In this document: positions 7,614 to 15,501 of the stretch, piece after piece
Position numbering within the stretch: position 1 is the first letter of the stretch
How the letters are laid out: every line of letters starts with the position of its first letter
Assembly (NCBI GenBank): GCA_900551945.1
Contig: URYE01000017.1
Location: 1-38,705 of the forward strand
DNA from: an uncultured Eubacterium sp.
GTDB taxonomy: Bacteria; Bacillota; Clostridia; Lachnospirales; Lachnospiraceae
DNA length: 38,705 nt
Reading direction: 5' to 3'
Notes under the pieces: generated by a model
The model's input: only the letters and a program-made list of their open reading frames with translations
Databases searched by the model: none
What the model was told of the DNA's origin: nothing
Program-made: the position numbers and the translations under genes

Positions 7614-9047
7614 TTATACTGGATATGACTTGCTATCCTTATCAGCAGCAGTTGGGTCAACCTTTGTCTGCTGTGCTTCTCTATACTTAAAGAAGTCTGT
7701 AGCAACCTGTGGGAATAAAGCATATGACAATATATCTTCGTCTTGTTGCTTATATTCTTGAACAACAGGGTCTTTCTTAAACTTATCAAGCTGTGGCTCG
7801 ATTAAGTCAGCAGGTCTACAAGTAATGGGTTCTTTATCACCAATAGCCTTCTTCTGAACTTCTTTATTAAATGGCTTAATTGTCTGACCAAATTCACCAT
7901 CAAGAACCTTCTTAGATTCTTTTGTAATCATCTTATATCTTTCACCCTGTAATACGTTAAGTACAGCCTGTGTACCAACAATCTGAGATGAAGGTGTAAC
8001 AAGTGGTGGTTCACCATAGTCCTTACGAACTCTTGGAATTTCTTCAAGAACTGCTCTGTACTTATCTTCTGCACCTGCATCTTTAAGCTGTGATACAAGG
8101 TTAGAAAGCATACCACCAGGAACTTGATAAAGTAAAGTCTTAATATTAACGCCAAGCACCTTAGTATTCATAAGTCCACTCTTTAATGCTTCTTCACGCA
8201 TTGGCTGGAAGTAATCAGCGATTTCAGCTAAGAGGTTCTGGTCAAGACCTGTATCATAAGGTGTTCCCTTAAATGTTTCAACCATAACTTCAGTTGCTGG
8301 CTGGCTTGTACCCATTGAGAATGGTGACATAGCTGTATCAATAATATCAGCGCCAGCTTCAACAGCCTTAAGATATGTCATTGAAGCAACACCTGATGTA
8401 TAATGTGTGTGTAACTGAATTGGAAGTGAAGAACCTTCTTTAAGAGCCTGTACAAGTTCTGTAGCCTTATATGGAAGTAAAAGTCCTGCCATATCCTTAA
8501 TACAGATAGAGTCTGCACCCATGTCTTCAATTCTCTTTGCTGTTTCTTTCCAGTAGTCAAGAGTATATGCGTCACCTAATGTATAACAAAGAGCAATCTG
8601 TGCATGAGCTTTTGGATTTTCTTTCTTAACAATCTTAACTGCTTCTACTGATGACTGAAGATTTCTTAAATCATTAAAGCAGTCAAATATACGAATGATA
8701 TCAATACCATTTGCAATAGACTTCTGAACAAAATATTCAACAACATCATCTGAATAATGATTATAACCTAAAATATTCTGTCCTCTGAATAACATCTGTA
8801 ACTTTGTATTCTTAAACCCATCTCTTAACTTTCTAAGTCTTTCCCATGGGTCTTCTTTTAAAAATCTAAGAGAAGCATCAAATGTAGCACCACCCCAACA
8901 CTCTACTGAATGATAACCAACTTTATCCATTTTATCAATGATTGGAAGCATTTGTTCTGTTGTCATTCTTGTAGCTATAAGGGACTGATGAGCATCTCTT
9001 AATACTGTTTCAGTAATTTTTAAAGGTTTTTTTACCTGGTCTGCCAT
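7614..9047 (-). CDS. oadA: OadA-type carboxyltransferase (oxaloacetate decarboxylase alpha / pyruvate carboxylase subunit B-like)
   Basis: The 477-residue product has an HMGL-like TIM barrel (1 to about 270) with ETVLRDAHQSL for metal binding, CIKDMAG with the lysine expected to be carboxylated, and LHTHYTSG with the metal-binding His pair. A PYC/OADA domain runs to the end. It has no biotin domain, which is encoded separately at 10433-10801. It should move carboxyl between biotin and pyruvate/oxaloacetate. The start MADQVKK follows GGAGGATAAAAAG; a frame extending to 9083 lacks an SD. A 188-nt gap before it holds a TATAAT-like box (9094-9099) and a GGCTT...AAGCC hairpin near 9120-9143, so it may have extra promoter input. 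It is the last gene of the Na+-pump cluster. Confidence 0.93.
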   Translation of the reverse strand: MADQVKKPLKITETVLRDAHQSLIATRMTTEQMLPIIDKMDKVGYHSVECWGGATFDASLRFLKEDPWERLRKLRDGFKNTKLQMLFRGQNILGYNHYSDDVVEYFVQKSIANGIDIIRIFDCFNDLRNLQSSVEAVKIVKKENPKAHAQIALCYTLGDAYTLDYWKETAKRIEDMGADSICIKDMAGLLLPYKATELVQALKEGSSLPIQLHTHYTSGVASMTYLKAVEAGADIIDTAMSPFSMGTSQPATEVMVETFKGTPYDTGLDQNLLAEIADYFQPMREEALKSGLMNTKVLGVNIKTLLYQVPGGMLSNLVSQLKDAGAEDKYRAVLEEIPRVRKDYGEPPLVTPSSQIVGTQAVLNVLQGERYKMITKESKKVLDGEFGQTIKPFNKEVQKKAIGDKEPITCRPADLIEPQLDKFKKDPVVQEYKQQDEDILSYALFPQVATDFFKYREAQQTKVDPTAADKDSKSYPV

Positions 9048-9235
9048 CTTTTTATCCTCCATTAAATATAACTGGCACTCCAAATATATTGGTATTATAC
9101 AAGCTTTAACAACTGTATAAGGCTTGTGCCAAAGCCCTTTATAATTTGACTAACAATACAAGCAAGCTCCACCCCTGTTATTGCTTCTCACAATAAAGTT
9201 GTGGTCTTACTTGATAATTTTAAATAATTCAATAA

Positions 9236-10387
9236 TTACATAACACCAAACATAGCCATAAATGTACCTGCTGCTACTGCTGTACCGATAACACCGGCAA
9301 CATTAGGTCCCATAGCGTGCATAAGAAGGAAGTTAGAAGGGTCTGCTTCTGCTCCGACCTTTTGTGAAACTCTAGCTGCCATAGGAACTGCTGATACACC
9401 AGCTGAACCGATAAGTGGATTAACCTTGCCATGTGTAGCCTTGCACATAATCTTACCAAAGAGTACACCTGCTGCTGTACCAAATGCAAACGCAATAAGA
9501 CCAAGAGCAACAATCTTTAATGTATCAAAGTTAAGGAATGCTGCTGCACTTGTTGTAGCACCTACTGATGTACCAAGTATAATAACTACTATGTACATTA
9601 ATGCGTTAGAAGCTGTTTCAGATAACTGCTTAACAACGCCTGATTCTTTAAATAAGTTACCTAACATAAGCATACCAACAAGTGGTGCTGTTGTAGGAAG
9701 TATCATTACTACTACGATAGTAACTACTACTGGGAATAAAATCTTTTCAAGCTTTGAAACAGGTCTTAACTGTTCCATCTTAATCTTTCTTTCTTCCTCA
9801 GTTGTTAATAACTTCATAATTGGTGGCTGAATAATTGGTACAAGTGACATATATGAATATGCCGCAACCGCAATTGGTCCCATATAAGCTGTCTGTCCAA
9901 GCTTACCAGCAAGGAAGATTGATGTAGGACCGTCAGCACCACCGATAATTGATATAGCTGCTGCTGCTTTATCTGGGAAGCCCATGAAAATAGCCATAAT
10001 ATATGCGGCAAAAATACCGAACTGTGCAGCCGCACCAAGTAAAAAGCTCTTAGGGTTAGCAATAAGTGGACCGAAATCAGTCATTGCACCTACACCTAAG
10101 AAGATAAGTGATGGCAATATACTCCACTCATCTAATAAATAAAAATAATGTAATAATCCACCTACTCCATTGTTTGAATCTTCAATAGAAAGCATTATAT
10201 CTGGATAAAGATTAACTAAAAGCATACCAAATGAAATTGGTACAAGAAGTAGAGGTTCATATCCTTTTTTGATTGCCAAATACAAGAAAACCAACGCAAC
10301 AACAACCATTAAATAATTGCCCCATGAAAGGCCAAAAAAGGCTGTCTGCTGTATGAGGTTTCCCAATGTTGTTACAATATAACTCAT
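9236..10387 (-). CDS. oadB: Sodium-pumping decarboxylase beta subunit
   Basis: The 383-residue integral membrane protein (about 9-11 segments) belongs to the OadB/MmdB/GcdB family. This subunit decarboxylates carboxybiotin and exports Na+. Visible signatures are IIGGADGPTSIFLAGKLG, with the conserved Asp near the pump site, GNLFKESGVV and NPLIGSAGVSAVPMAARVS. The start has SD GGAGG 7 nt upstream. It lies 45 nt after the biotin carrier gene, consistent with one operon. The length is typical. Confidence 0.95.
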   Translation of the reverse strand: MSYIVTTLGNLIQQTAFFGLSWGNYLMVVVALVFLYLAIKKGYEPLLLVPISFGMLLVNLYPDIMLSIEDSNNGVGGLLHYFYLLDEWSILPSLIFLGVGAMTDFGPLIANPKSFLLGAAAQFGIFAAYIMAIFMGFPDKAAAAISIIGGADGPTSIFLAGKLGQTAYMGPIAVAAYSYMSLVPIIQPPIMKLLTTEEERKIKMEQLRPVSKLEKILFPVVVTIVVVMILPTTAPLVGMLMLGNLFKESGVVKQLSETASNALMYIVVIILGTSVGATTSAAAFLNFDTLKIVALGLIAFAFGTAAGVLFGKIMCKATHGKVNPLIGSAGVSAVPMAARVSQKVGAEADPSNFLLMHAMGPNVAGVIGTAVAAGTFMAMFGVM

Positions 10388-10432
10388 CTCTTAACCTCCA
10401 GTTTACATTGATAAAAATTAGTTTCTTTGTAA

Positions 10433-10801
10433 TTAGTTCATAGAAACTAATACTTTACCTGTTTCCACTGAATCACCAACTGCACATTCAACAGTTGCAA
10501 CTGTTCCGTCCTGTGGTGCACAGATTTCATTTTCCATCTTCATAGCTTCAAGAATAGCTAATACATCGCCCTTCTTAACTGCTGCACCTGCTGCAACATT
10601 AACCTTTAAAATCTTACCCTGCATTGGTGCATTAACCTTAACAGCACCCTGTGCTCCTGCTGGAGCTGCTGCCTTAGGTGCAGCCTTTGGCGCTGTCTTC
10701 TTAACTGGTGCTGCTGCCTGTGTTGCTGCGCCTGTTCCTGTTCCTTCTTCTACTGTAACATCATATACATTACCATTAACAGTTATTGTATAATTCTTCA
10801 T
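10433..10801 (-). CDS. Biotin carrier protein of the Na+-pump decarboxylase
   Basis: The 122-residue protein has a short N-terminal beta segment, an Ala/Pro/Lys hinge (about 24-52) and a C-terminal biotinyl domain with EAMKMEN; the biotinylated residue should be Lys88. This matches the 1.3S subunit of transcarboxylase and MmdC/GcdC-type carriers. It is predicted to shuttle carboxybiotin between the two carboxyltransferases and OadB. The ATG has only a weak SD-like CAGGA 10 nt away, and the leader at 10816-10882 shows the SD-plus-hairpin arrangement. A 130-nt gap separates it from oadG, so it may have its own promoter. Confidence 0.93.
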   Translation of the reverse strand: MKNYTITVNGNVYDVTVEEGTGTGAATQAAAPVKKTAPKAAPKAAAPAGAQGAVKVNAPMQGKILKVNVAAGAAVKKGDVLAILEAMKMENEICAPQDGTVATVECAVGDSVETGKVLVSMN

Positions 10802-10815
10802 AATATTATATTCCT

Positions 10816-10892
10816 GCTACTACATATACAAATGTATACGTTAGATGAAATATTATTTCATCTAAATAGCTTTTCCTTTCATATATTTTATA
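10816..10892 (-). promoter_or_regulatory. Promoter and three-way-junction leader of the biotin carrier gene
   Basis: On the minus strand a TATAAA box (10887-10892) lies 4 nt before ATGAAAGGAAAAGCTA (10867-10882), so transcription should begin at or near this box. GCTA pairs with TAGC at 10816-10819. Between them sit an 11-bp perfect hairpin (10841-10865, TTAGATGAAAT / ATTTCATCTAA) and a second hairpin (10823-10840, CGTATAC / GTATATG). The ATG follows 14 nt after the closing TAGC. Confidence 0.5.
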
Positions 10893-10931
10893 ATTTGCCA
10901 CTTAAAATTAATGACTTTTATAAGCTAAATA

Positions 10932-11759
10932 CTATCTTTTCCAGTTATTTGTCTTATTAACCTTTCTGATTGAACGAACAACAAGTCCATCTGCTGGAGT
11001 ATTTTCAGAAGCTGCAATAGCTGCTGTAATAACTGCAACAAGTTCTAAATCATCAACTTCTTCTTCGTCTTCTTCTTCAACTACTACAGGAACTGGAGCT
11101 GGTTGTGGCTGTGCAGTTGGTTCTTCTTTCTTAGCACCAATCTTATTAACGTGCTTAAGAAGTGAAATGATAAATGAAATAAAAATTAAAACAACAAATA
11201 CTGTACCCATACCGATTAATGTATTAAGTAAAGCTTTTTCAACCTTTTCACCTGTTGTATATACAGGGTTGATTGCACCACTTGTAAGATTAACATCATC
11301 GTCCATTACAAATTCAAAAGAACATTCTCTATTCTTAAATGTTGCTTTTACAGTAATTGTACATAATTCTCCTGTACTATCGCTAATATTAATGCTTACA
11401 TCATCAATAGATAAGAGTGAACCTAAATCTTCTCTTGATTTAGTCCAGCTATTATAAAACTCTACAGTCTTATTACTCATTCCATTTTCGTTTACTTTGT
11501 AATTTTCACCAGTAACATTATCTAATGTAACTGCATTCTCAGCATCAGCTTTAATCTGGTCATCTGGTGTAGCATCAAGATACATAATCATATCCGTTGC
11601 CCAGATTGCAAGATTTCTCTGATTATCAACTACTTCTTGCTTTTTCATGCTTTCTTTTGCATTACTGCTTGAAATAGTATCAGTACATGCTGTCATACAA
11701 AATACACTGGCTACAATACAGAACAATAATAAGAACTTCTTAAAATTAGTTTTCTTCAT
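10932..11759 (-). CDS. OadG-family gamma subunit with an N-terminal lipoprotein domain
   Basis: The 275-residue protein begins with a lipoprotein signal (hydrophobic 9-22, MTAC with Cys25). An extracytoplasmic domain of about 150 residues follows, then one membrane helix (about 178-202), a Pro/acidic linker, and a C-terminal OadG-like tail (LVAVITAAIAASE...VRSIRKVNKTNNWKR). Classical OadG is only about 80-120 residues, so most of this protein is an added exterior domain. OadG normally ties the carboxyltransferase to the OadB pump. The SD GAGGTGAGG precedes the ATG, and it starts 16 nt after the upstream carboxyltransferase, so the two are co-transcribed. Confidence 0.85.
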   Translation of the reverse strand: MKKTNFKKFLLLFCIVASVFCMTACTDTISSSNAKESMKKQEVVDNQRNLAIWATDMIMYLDATPDDQIKADAENAVTLDNVTGENYKVNENGMSNKTVEFYNSWTKSREDLGSLLSIDDVSINISDSTGELCTITVKATFKNRECSFEFVMDDDVNLTSGAINPVYTTGEKVEKALLNTLIGMGTVFVVLIFISFIISLLKHVNKIGAKKEEPTAQPQPAPVPVVVEEEDEEEVDDLELVAVITAAIAASENTPADGLVVRSIRKVNKTNNWKR

Positions 11760-11775
11760 ATTGCCTCACCTCATA

Positions 11776-13221
11776 TTAGACCGTTCCATTTTTCTTAATA
11801 GGACGTTCCTCTCTCTTTGTATACAGCATTTCAAATGCAGCTGCCACATATCTTCTTGTATCTTCTGGATTGATTACTGTATCAACATATCCTCTAGCTG
11901 CAGCAGACTCTACACTTGACTGTAAATTAGCATATTCTGCCGCTTTTGCTGAAACAGTTGCAGCGGCATCTTCTGATGCACTTATTTCATCTGCATACAT
12001 TATCTTAGCAGCAAGTGAAGCATCCATCATACCAATTGAAGCTGTTGGCCATGCGTATGTCATATCAGCACCAATTGACTTAGAATTCATTGTTACATAA
12101 GCACTACCATAAGCTTCTCCAACAATTACATTAACCTTAGGTACTGTAGCATTAGCAAATGCGTATGTAAGTTTTGCAACTGCCTTTGCAATATGCTTTT
12201 CAGCTTCAACTGTAGCTTCAAATCCCTTTACATTAGTTAATGTAAGCACTGGAATTTCAAATGCGTTACAGAAGTTGACAAATTCTTCTGCTTTATTAGC
12301 ACCATCAACTGTAAGTACTGCTTCAAATTCTTCTGCCTTTTCTCCATTGTCATCAAATACAACTGTTCTGTTAGCAACAGCACCAATTGTTGTACCGTTG
12401 ATTTTTAAGAAACCTGTAACCATATTCTTTGCATATTCAGACTTTACTTCCATAAATAAGCCATCATCAGCTATATCTGAAAGTGCAAGAGCAGAGTCTG
12501 TTATCTCAGCTTCTAAATCATTACATAATCTGTTAAGGTCGTCTTGACAATCTGTTACTGCTTCATCTTCGTTGTTAGCTGGAAGAAATGAAACTAATTG
12601 TCTTATTCCATTTGATATTGTTTCTTCATCGCCTACAAAATCAGCTACACCAGCTTCTGCCTGGAATTTAGCACTTGATGTATCTGGCTTAGAAGCATAA
12701 GTTCCATCTAATGCATTTGTTGTATTAACAAATAACTTTCCCTTTTCTTCTACAAATGTAAAATCAGAAAGTTGTGTAAGCACAGCAAGTCCACCACCAC
12801 AGTTACCATATACTGCTGTTATCTGTGGAATAACACCTGAGGCAAGAGTCATCTTGTTGTAGATTTCTCCAAAACCATTAAGTGCATCTGTAGCTTCTTG
12901 AAGTCTTAAACCTGCACAATCAATAAGACCGATAACAGGCGCTCCCATCTTCATTGCCAAGTTATAAAGACTTGTAATCTTCTTTGCATGCATCTCGCCA
13001 ATAGAACCATTCATTACAGTTACATCTTGACTATATACATACACAAGATTTCCATTAATTACTCCGTAACCAGTTACTACTCCGTCAGCGAGGGTATCTT
13101 TCTCTTGAATGTTAAAATTAGTAGCTCTAGCTCTTACACCAGCGCCGATTTCAACAAAACTGTTGTCATCAAGAATAGACTCTAATCTATTTCTAGCTGA
13201 CACCTGTGTTGCTTCACTCAT
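11776..13221 (-). CDS. mmdA: Acyl-CoA carboxyltransferase (MmdA / transcarboxylase 12S / PccB-like)
   Basis: The 481-residue protein has two crotonase-fold carboxyltransferase halves. N-terminal marks include VYVYSQDVTVMNGSIGEMHA and PVIGLIDCAGLRLQE; the CoA/oxyanion loop is NCGGGLAVL. The C-terminal half carries PVLTLTNVKGF and GEAYGSAYVTMNSKSIGAD. Homologues move carboxyl between biotin and acetyl-, propionyl- or methylmalonyl-CoA; the acyl-CoA cannot be fixed from sequence. It opens the five-gene cluster, with AGGAGG before the ATG and a promoter at 13277-13305. The symbol is given by family and not by proven substrate. Confidence 0.87.
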   Translation of the reverse strand: MSEATQVSARNRLESILDDNSFVEIGAGVRARATNFNIQEKDTLADGVVTGYGVINGNLVYVYSQDVTVMNGSIGEMHAKKITSLYNLAMKMGAPVIGLIDCAGLRLQEATDALNGFGEIYNKMTLASGVIPQITAVYGNCGGGLAVLTQLSDFTFVEEKGKLFVNTTNALDGTYASKPDTSSAKFQAEAGVADFVGDEETISNGIRQLVSFLPANNEDEAVTDCQDDLNRLCNDLEAEITDSALALSDIADDGLFMEVKSEYAKNMVTGFLKINGTTIGAVANRTVVFDDNGEKAEEFEAVLTVDGANKAEEFVNFCNAFEIPVLTLTNVKGFEATVEAEKHIAKAVAKLTYAFANATVPKVNVIVGEAYGSAYVTMNSKSIGADMTYAWPTASIGMMDASLAAKIMYADEISASEDAAATVSAKAAEYANLQSSVESAAARGYVDTVINPEDTRRYVAAAFEMLYTKREERPIKKNGTV

Positions 13222-13276
13222 TCTCGTGACCTCCTATTGATTTTTTGTTTTTTATTATATAAAACAGCTATTGTTT

Positions 13277-13305
13277 ATTTTATAACAATTTATTACAAAA
13301 TTCAA
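13277..13305 (-). promoter_or_regulatory. Promoter of the Na+-pump decarboxylase cluster
   Basis: TTGAAT (13300-13305), a 17-nt spacer and TAAAAT (13277-13282) on the minus strand lie about 55 nt before the carboxyltransferase start codon. No operator or riboswitch was seen. Confidence 0.45.
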
Positions 13306-13481
13306 GCTTATACCAGGAACTTTTCCAATAAATAACAATTAATTTTTTAATGTATTTTATTGTTTTTTCATATTTTTCTTAAGCAAATAATATAGTCCTT
13401 ACATTTCTACCTAGCTATATTTCACTTTTATAAATATTTCACACATAATTTCTATAATGTTAAAATGATATTTTCACTTTA

Positions 13482-14123
13482 TTAATCCCTTGCTTCAAAC
13501 ACTATTAATATACCATCTTTTATTATTATTGAAGCCTTTTCATCAACTATCTCATTACTTTGACATATACTTAAGCCTTGCTTTAATTCATACTCATTAA
13601 GCGGATATTTCATACCTTTGAGAGTTATAGTAACATTTTCTGTCAAAGGCACGAAAGATATAAATTTTCCATACTGTTTATCTTTGTCAATAGAAAATGT
13701 TTTATTAGCAAGATATATTTTATTACACTTATCATAAATAAAACACTTTACGCCCTTATCAAGCGCAAGCTTCATAATACCAATATTAGTAAGTACATGG
13801 TCAAATCTAGTTCCTGTTGCACCTATAATATAAATACTATCAGGACATTTTTGCACCGCTTTTAAAAGTGCAAGATGTGTATCTGTATAATCTTTTTCTG
13901 GCGGATATGTTTTTGTTTCTGTTGATTTATTATATTTTTCAAATACATTTTTATCAACAGAGTCGTAATCACCTAATAAGTAATCTACTTTTATTTTAAG
14001 TCTATCACAATGAACAAGCCCGCTATCTGCTGCTATTACATAGTCAAATGATATTTCCTTTATCCATTTCTTTGCCCACTCATAATCTACATTACCACCA
14101 GTTACAATAAGTATATTTTTCAT
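13482..14123 (-). CDS. thiN: Thiamine pyrophosphokinase
   Basis: The 213-residue cytoplasmic enzyme transfers pyrophosphate from ATP to thiamine. The family pattern is clear: AADSG near residue 35, LLGDYDS, YPPEKDYTDTHLAL and GATGTRFDHVLTN, covering the catalytic and thiamine-binding regions. The ATG at 14123 was chosen because AAAGGAAAGAG lies 4-5 nt upstream; an upstream GTG at 14147 overlaps that SD. It stands alone between the decarboxylase cluster and a divergent membrane-protein gene. No TPP riboswitch is visible upstream; that space holds repeat elements. Confidence 0.93.
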   Translation of the reverse strand: MKNILIVTGGNVDYEWAKKWIKEISFDYVIAADSGLVHCDRLKIKVDYLLGDYDSVDKNVFEKYNKSTETKTYPPEKDYTDTHLALLKAVQKCPDSIYIIGATGTRFDHVLTNIGIMKLALDKGVKCFIYDKCNKIYLANKTFSIDKDKQYGKFISFVPLTENVTITLKGMKYPLNEYELKQGLSICQSNEIVDEKASIIIKDGILIVFEARD

Positions 14124-14154
14124 AATCTCTTTCCTTTCAATATACACAATTATA

Positions 14155-14247
14155 GGTCTATCACCTTAACTAAAATTTACACATGATATAGAATTATTTA
14201 CTAATTAAATATTCACATTTATATAAATTTTTTATTGTGACAACTCC
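14155..14247. repeat. 93-bp palindromic element, copy P2 (degenerate ends)
   Basis: It aligns along its whole length with the element at 7369-7461, sharing TTAACTAAAATTTACACATG-like left-arm sequence and the TTTACTAATTAAAT centre. The end repeats have decayed (GGTCTATCACC and GGTGACAACTCC-like). It lies in a divergent promoter region, which argues against a pure terminator role and for a mobile origin. Confidence 0.55.
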
Positions 14248-14249
14248 AA

Positions 14250-14317
14250 GTTTTCTTTACATTCATCAATTTTTATGCAGTTACAAACTTTGGCTCATTG
14301 TTTGTACAAATAAAATT
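14250..14317 (+). repeat. Dispersed intergenic repeat, copy C (internally shortened)
   Basis: It keeps the 3' portion of the 100-bp repeat (CAGTTACAAACTTTGGCTC, then ATTGTTTGTACAAATAAAA). It lacks roughly 17-20 bp of the inner hairpin seen in copies A and E. It directly abuts palindrome P2. The remaining gap to 14519 shows no gene or convincing promoter. Confidence 0.45.
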
Positions 14318-14519
14318 ACTATAGAACTTTATTTTTTCACATTTATACTTTATAATAATACAAAAATTTTAAAAATGCTATTTTTGATTTCATAACAAAA
14401 TATATTATTAAAATAAACCGGCATATTAGATAATCCATTTATTTTAAAATTAAAAGGGATTATTAATATTTGCTTAATTAAAATGTTACCAATCAAATTT
14501 TAGCGGAATTGGAGAAAAA

Positions 14520-15293
14520 ATGTCTGATAACAATGAACAAATCAATCAAACAAAAGAAAAACTTCATCAATCCACCCCAGATAAAGAAATTCACGCAGAT
14601 GCTAACTACGAATTTCTTGCTTATCTTTCAAAAGATAAGTCTGACAGATTACTTGAATTTTTAAAATACTCAGGAATTGATAAGGTAAAAGCTGAATACG
14701 ATGAGCTTAATGGTTCATATAATGTAGAAGTATTATCTAAAGATTTTGAAAAGGCTTCTAATTTATTTCACATTTTCTCAGAAAATGAACTTGATGATAG
14801 CGAAGATGACAATATCATTAACACAAATGGAAATTTATACGATACTACAACAGAAAAATACAAAGACAACTTATCGTCTGCTATTACATTTTTTGTATGT
14901 GGTTTTGCTGGTATAGTAATTTTAATTCTTAATAACATTGGCGTATTTAGTTTCATTAATACAAAAGGCTCATCTGGAATACTTATGAATGTAGTATTAG
15001 GCGCACTTTTTGTTGGCTTTATTGTAATAGGCTACTTTTCTTTAAAATATTCAAAGAAAATCAAGAGCGAAGCTAAAAAAGAAAATGATATCAATACACA
15101 AGTAACCTCTTGGCTTAATGAAAATGTTTTAAAAGACGATATAGAAAGTTCTTATGACACAGATATTCCAGAAGAAATGAAATATTTCAGTAGAAGTGAA
15201 TATATACATAAAAAAATCAAAGCTAACTTTCCTAACATAAATGATAATGTAATAGATACAATAACAGATAACTATATTGAACAGCTTTTCTAA
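14520..15293 (+). CDS. Two-helix membrane protein of unknown function
   Basis: The 257-residue protein has a soluble N-terminal part (1-118). Within it, DRLLEFLKYSGI...YNVEVLSKDFEKASNLF recalls small DUF2007-like signal-transducing domains. Two membrane helices follow (about 121-141 and 153-175), then a charged C-terminal domain of about 80 residues. Both soluble parts are probably cytoplasmic. GGAG lies 5 nt before the ATG. It is monocistronic with a strong terminator and divergent from thiN. I do not recognise a function. Confidence 0.8.
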   Translation: MSDNNEQINQTKEKLHQSTPDKEIHADANYEFLAYLSKDKSDRLLEFLKYSGIDKVKAEYDELNGSYNVEVLSKDFEKASNLFHIFSENELDDSEDDNIINTNGNLYDTTTEKYKDNLSSAITFFVCGFAGIVILILNNIGVFSFINTKGSSGILMNVVLGALFVGFIVIGYFSLKYSKKIKSEAKKENDINTQVTSWLNENVLKDDIESSYDTDIPEEMKYFSRSEYIHKKIKANFPNINDNVIDTITDNYIEQLF

Positions 15294-15323
15294 CTTTAAA
15301 AAATGTGAGAAAACCCACTATCA

Positions 15324-15378
15324 TAAAAACACCTATACAAACTTTGGAATTAGATTTCCAATTTGTATAGGTGTTTTT
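15324..15378. terminator. Bidirectional terminator between convergent genes
   Basis: AAAAACACCTATACAAA and TTTGTATAGGTGTTTTT form a 17-bp perfect stem, extended by TTGGAAAT-like inner pairing. A/T runs on both sides suit both the membrane-protein gene and nfnB. Confidence 0.85.
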
Positions 15379-15394
15379 GTATATATTATGATAA

Positions 15395-15500
15395 AAACTA
15401 TGAAAAACATATTTCTTGAATTGTTTATAATTTACACAACATTCACCAAGTTCTCATACCTACAACCATGGTCTTTGTCTCGTTATTTGTGCAAATAACA
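15395..15500 (+). repeat. Dispersed two-hairpin intergenic repeat, copy D
   Basis: It starts AAACTATGAAAAACATATTT, has a diverged centre (CACCAAGTTCTCATACC), and ends GTCTTTGTCTCGTTATTTGT then GCAAATAACA. Its end also forms GTTATTTG-TG-CAAATAAC. It directly follows the nfnB stop codon on the minus strand. Confidence 0.5.
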
Positions 15501-15501
15501 A

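Noticed and set aside
9426..9830. 134-codon plus-strand frame opposite oadB
   Set aside because: It is antisense to conserved OadB motifs and has no SD; length comes from biased codons in the real gene.
14124..14519. TPP riboswitch before thiN
   Set aside because: No thi-box segments are visible; the space is occupied by a palindrome and a repeat copy.
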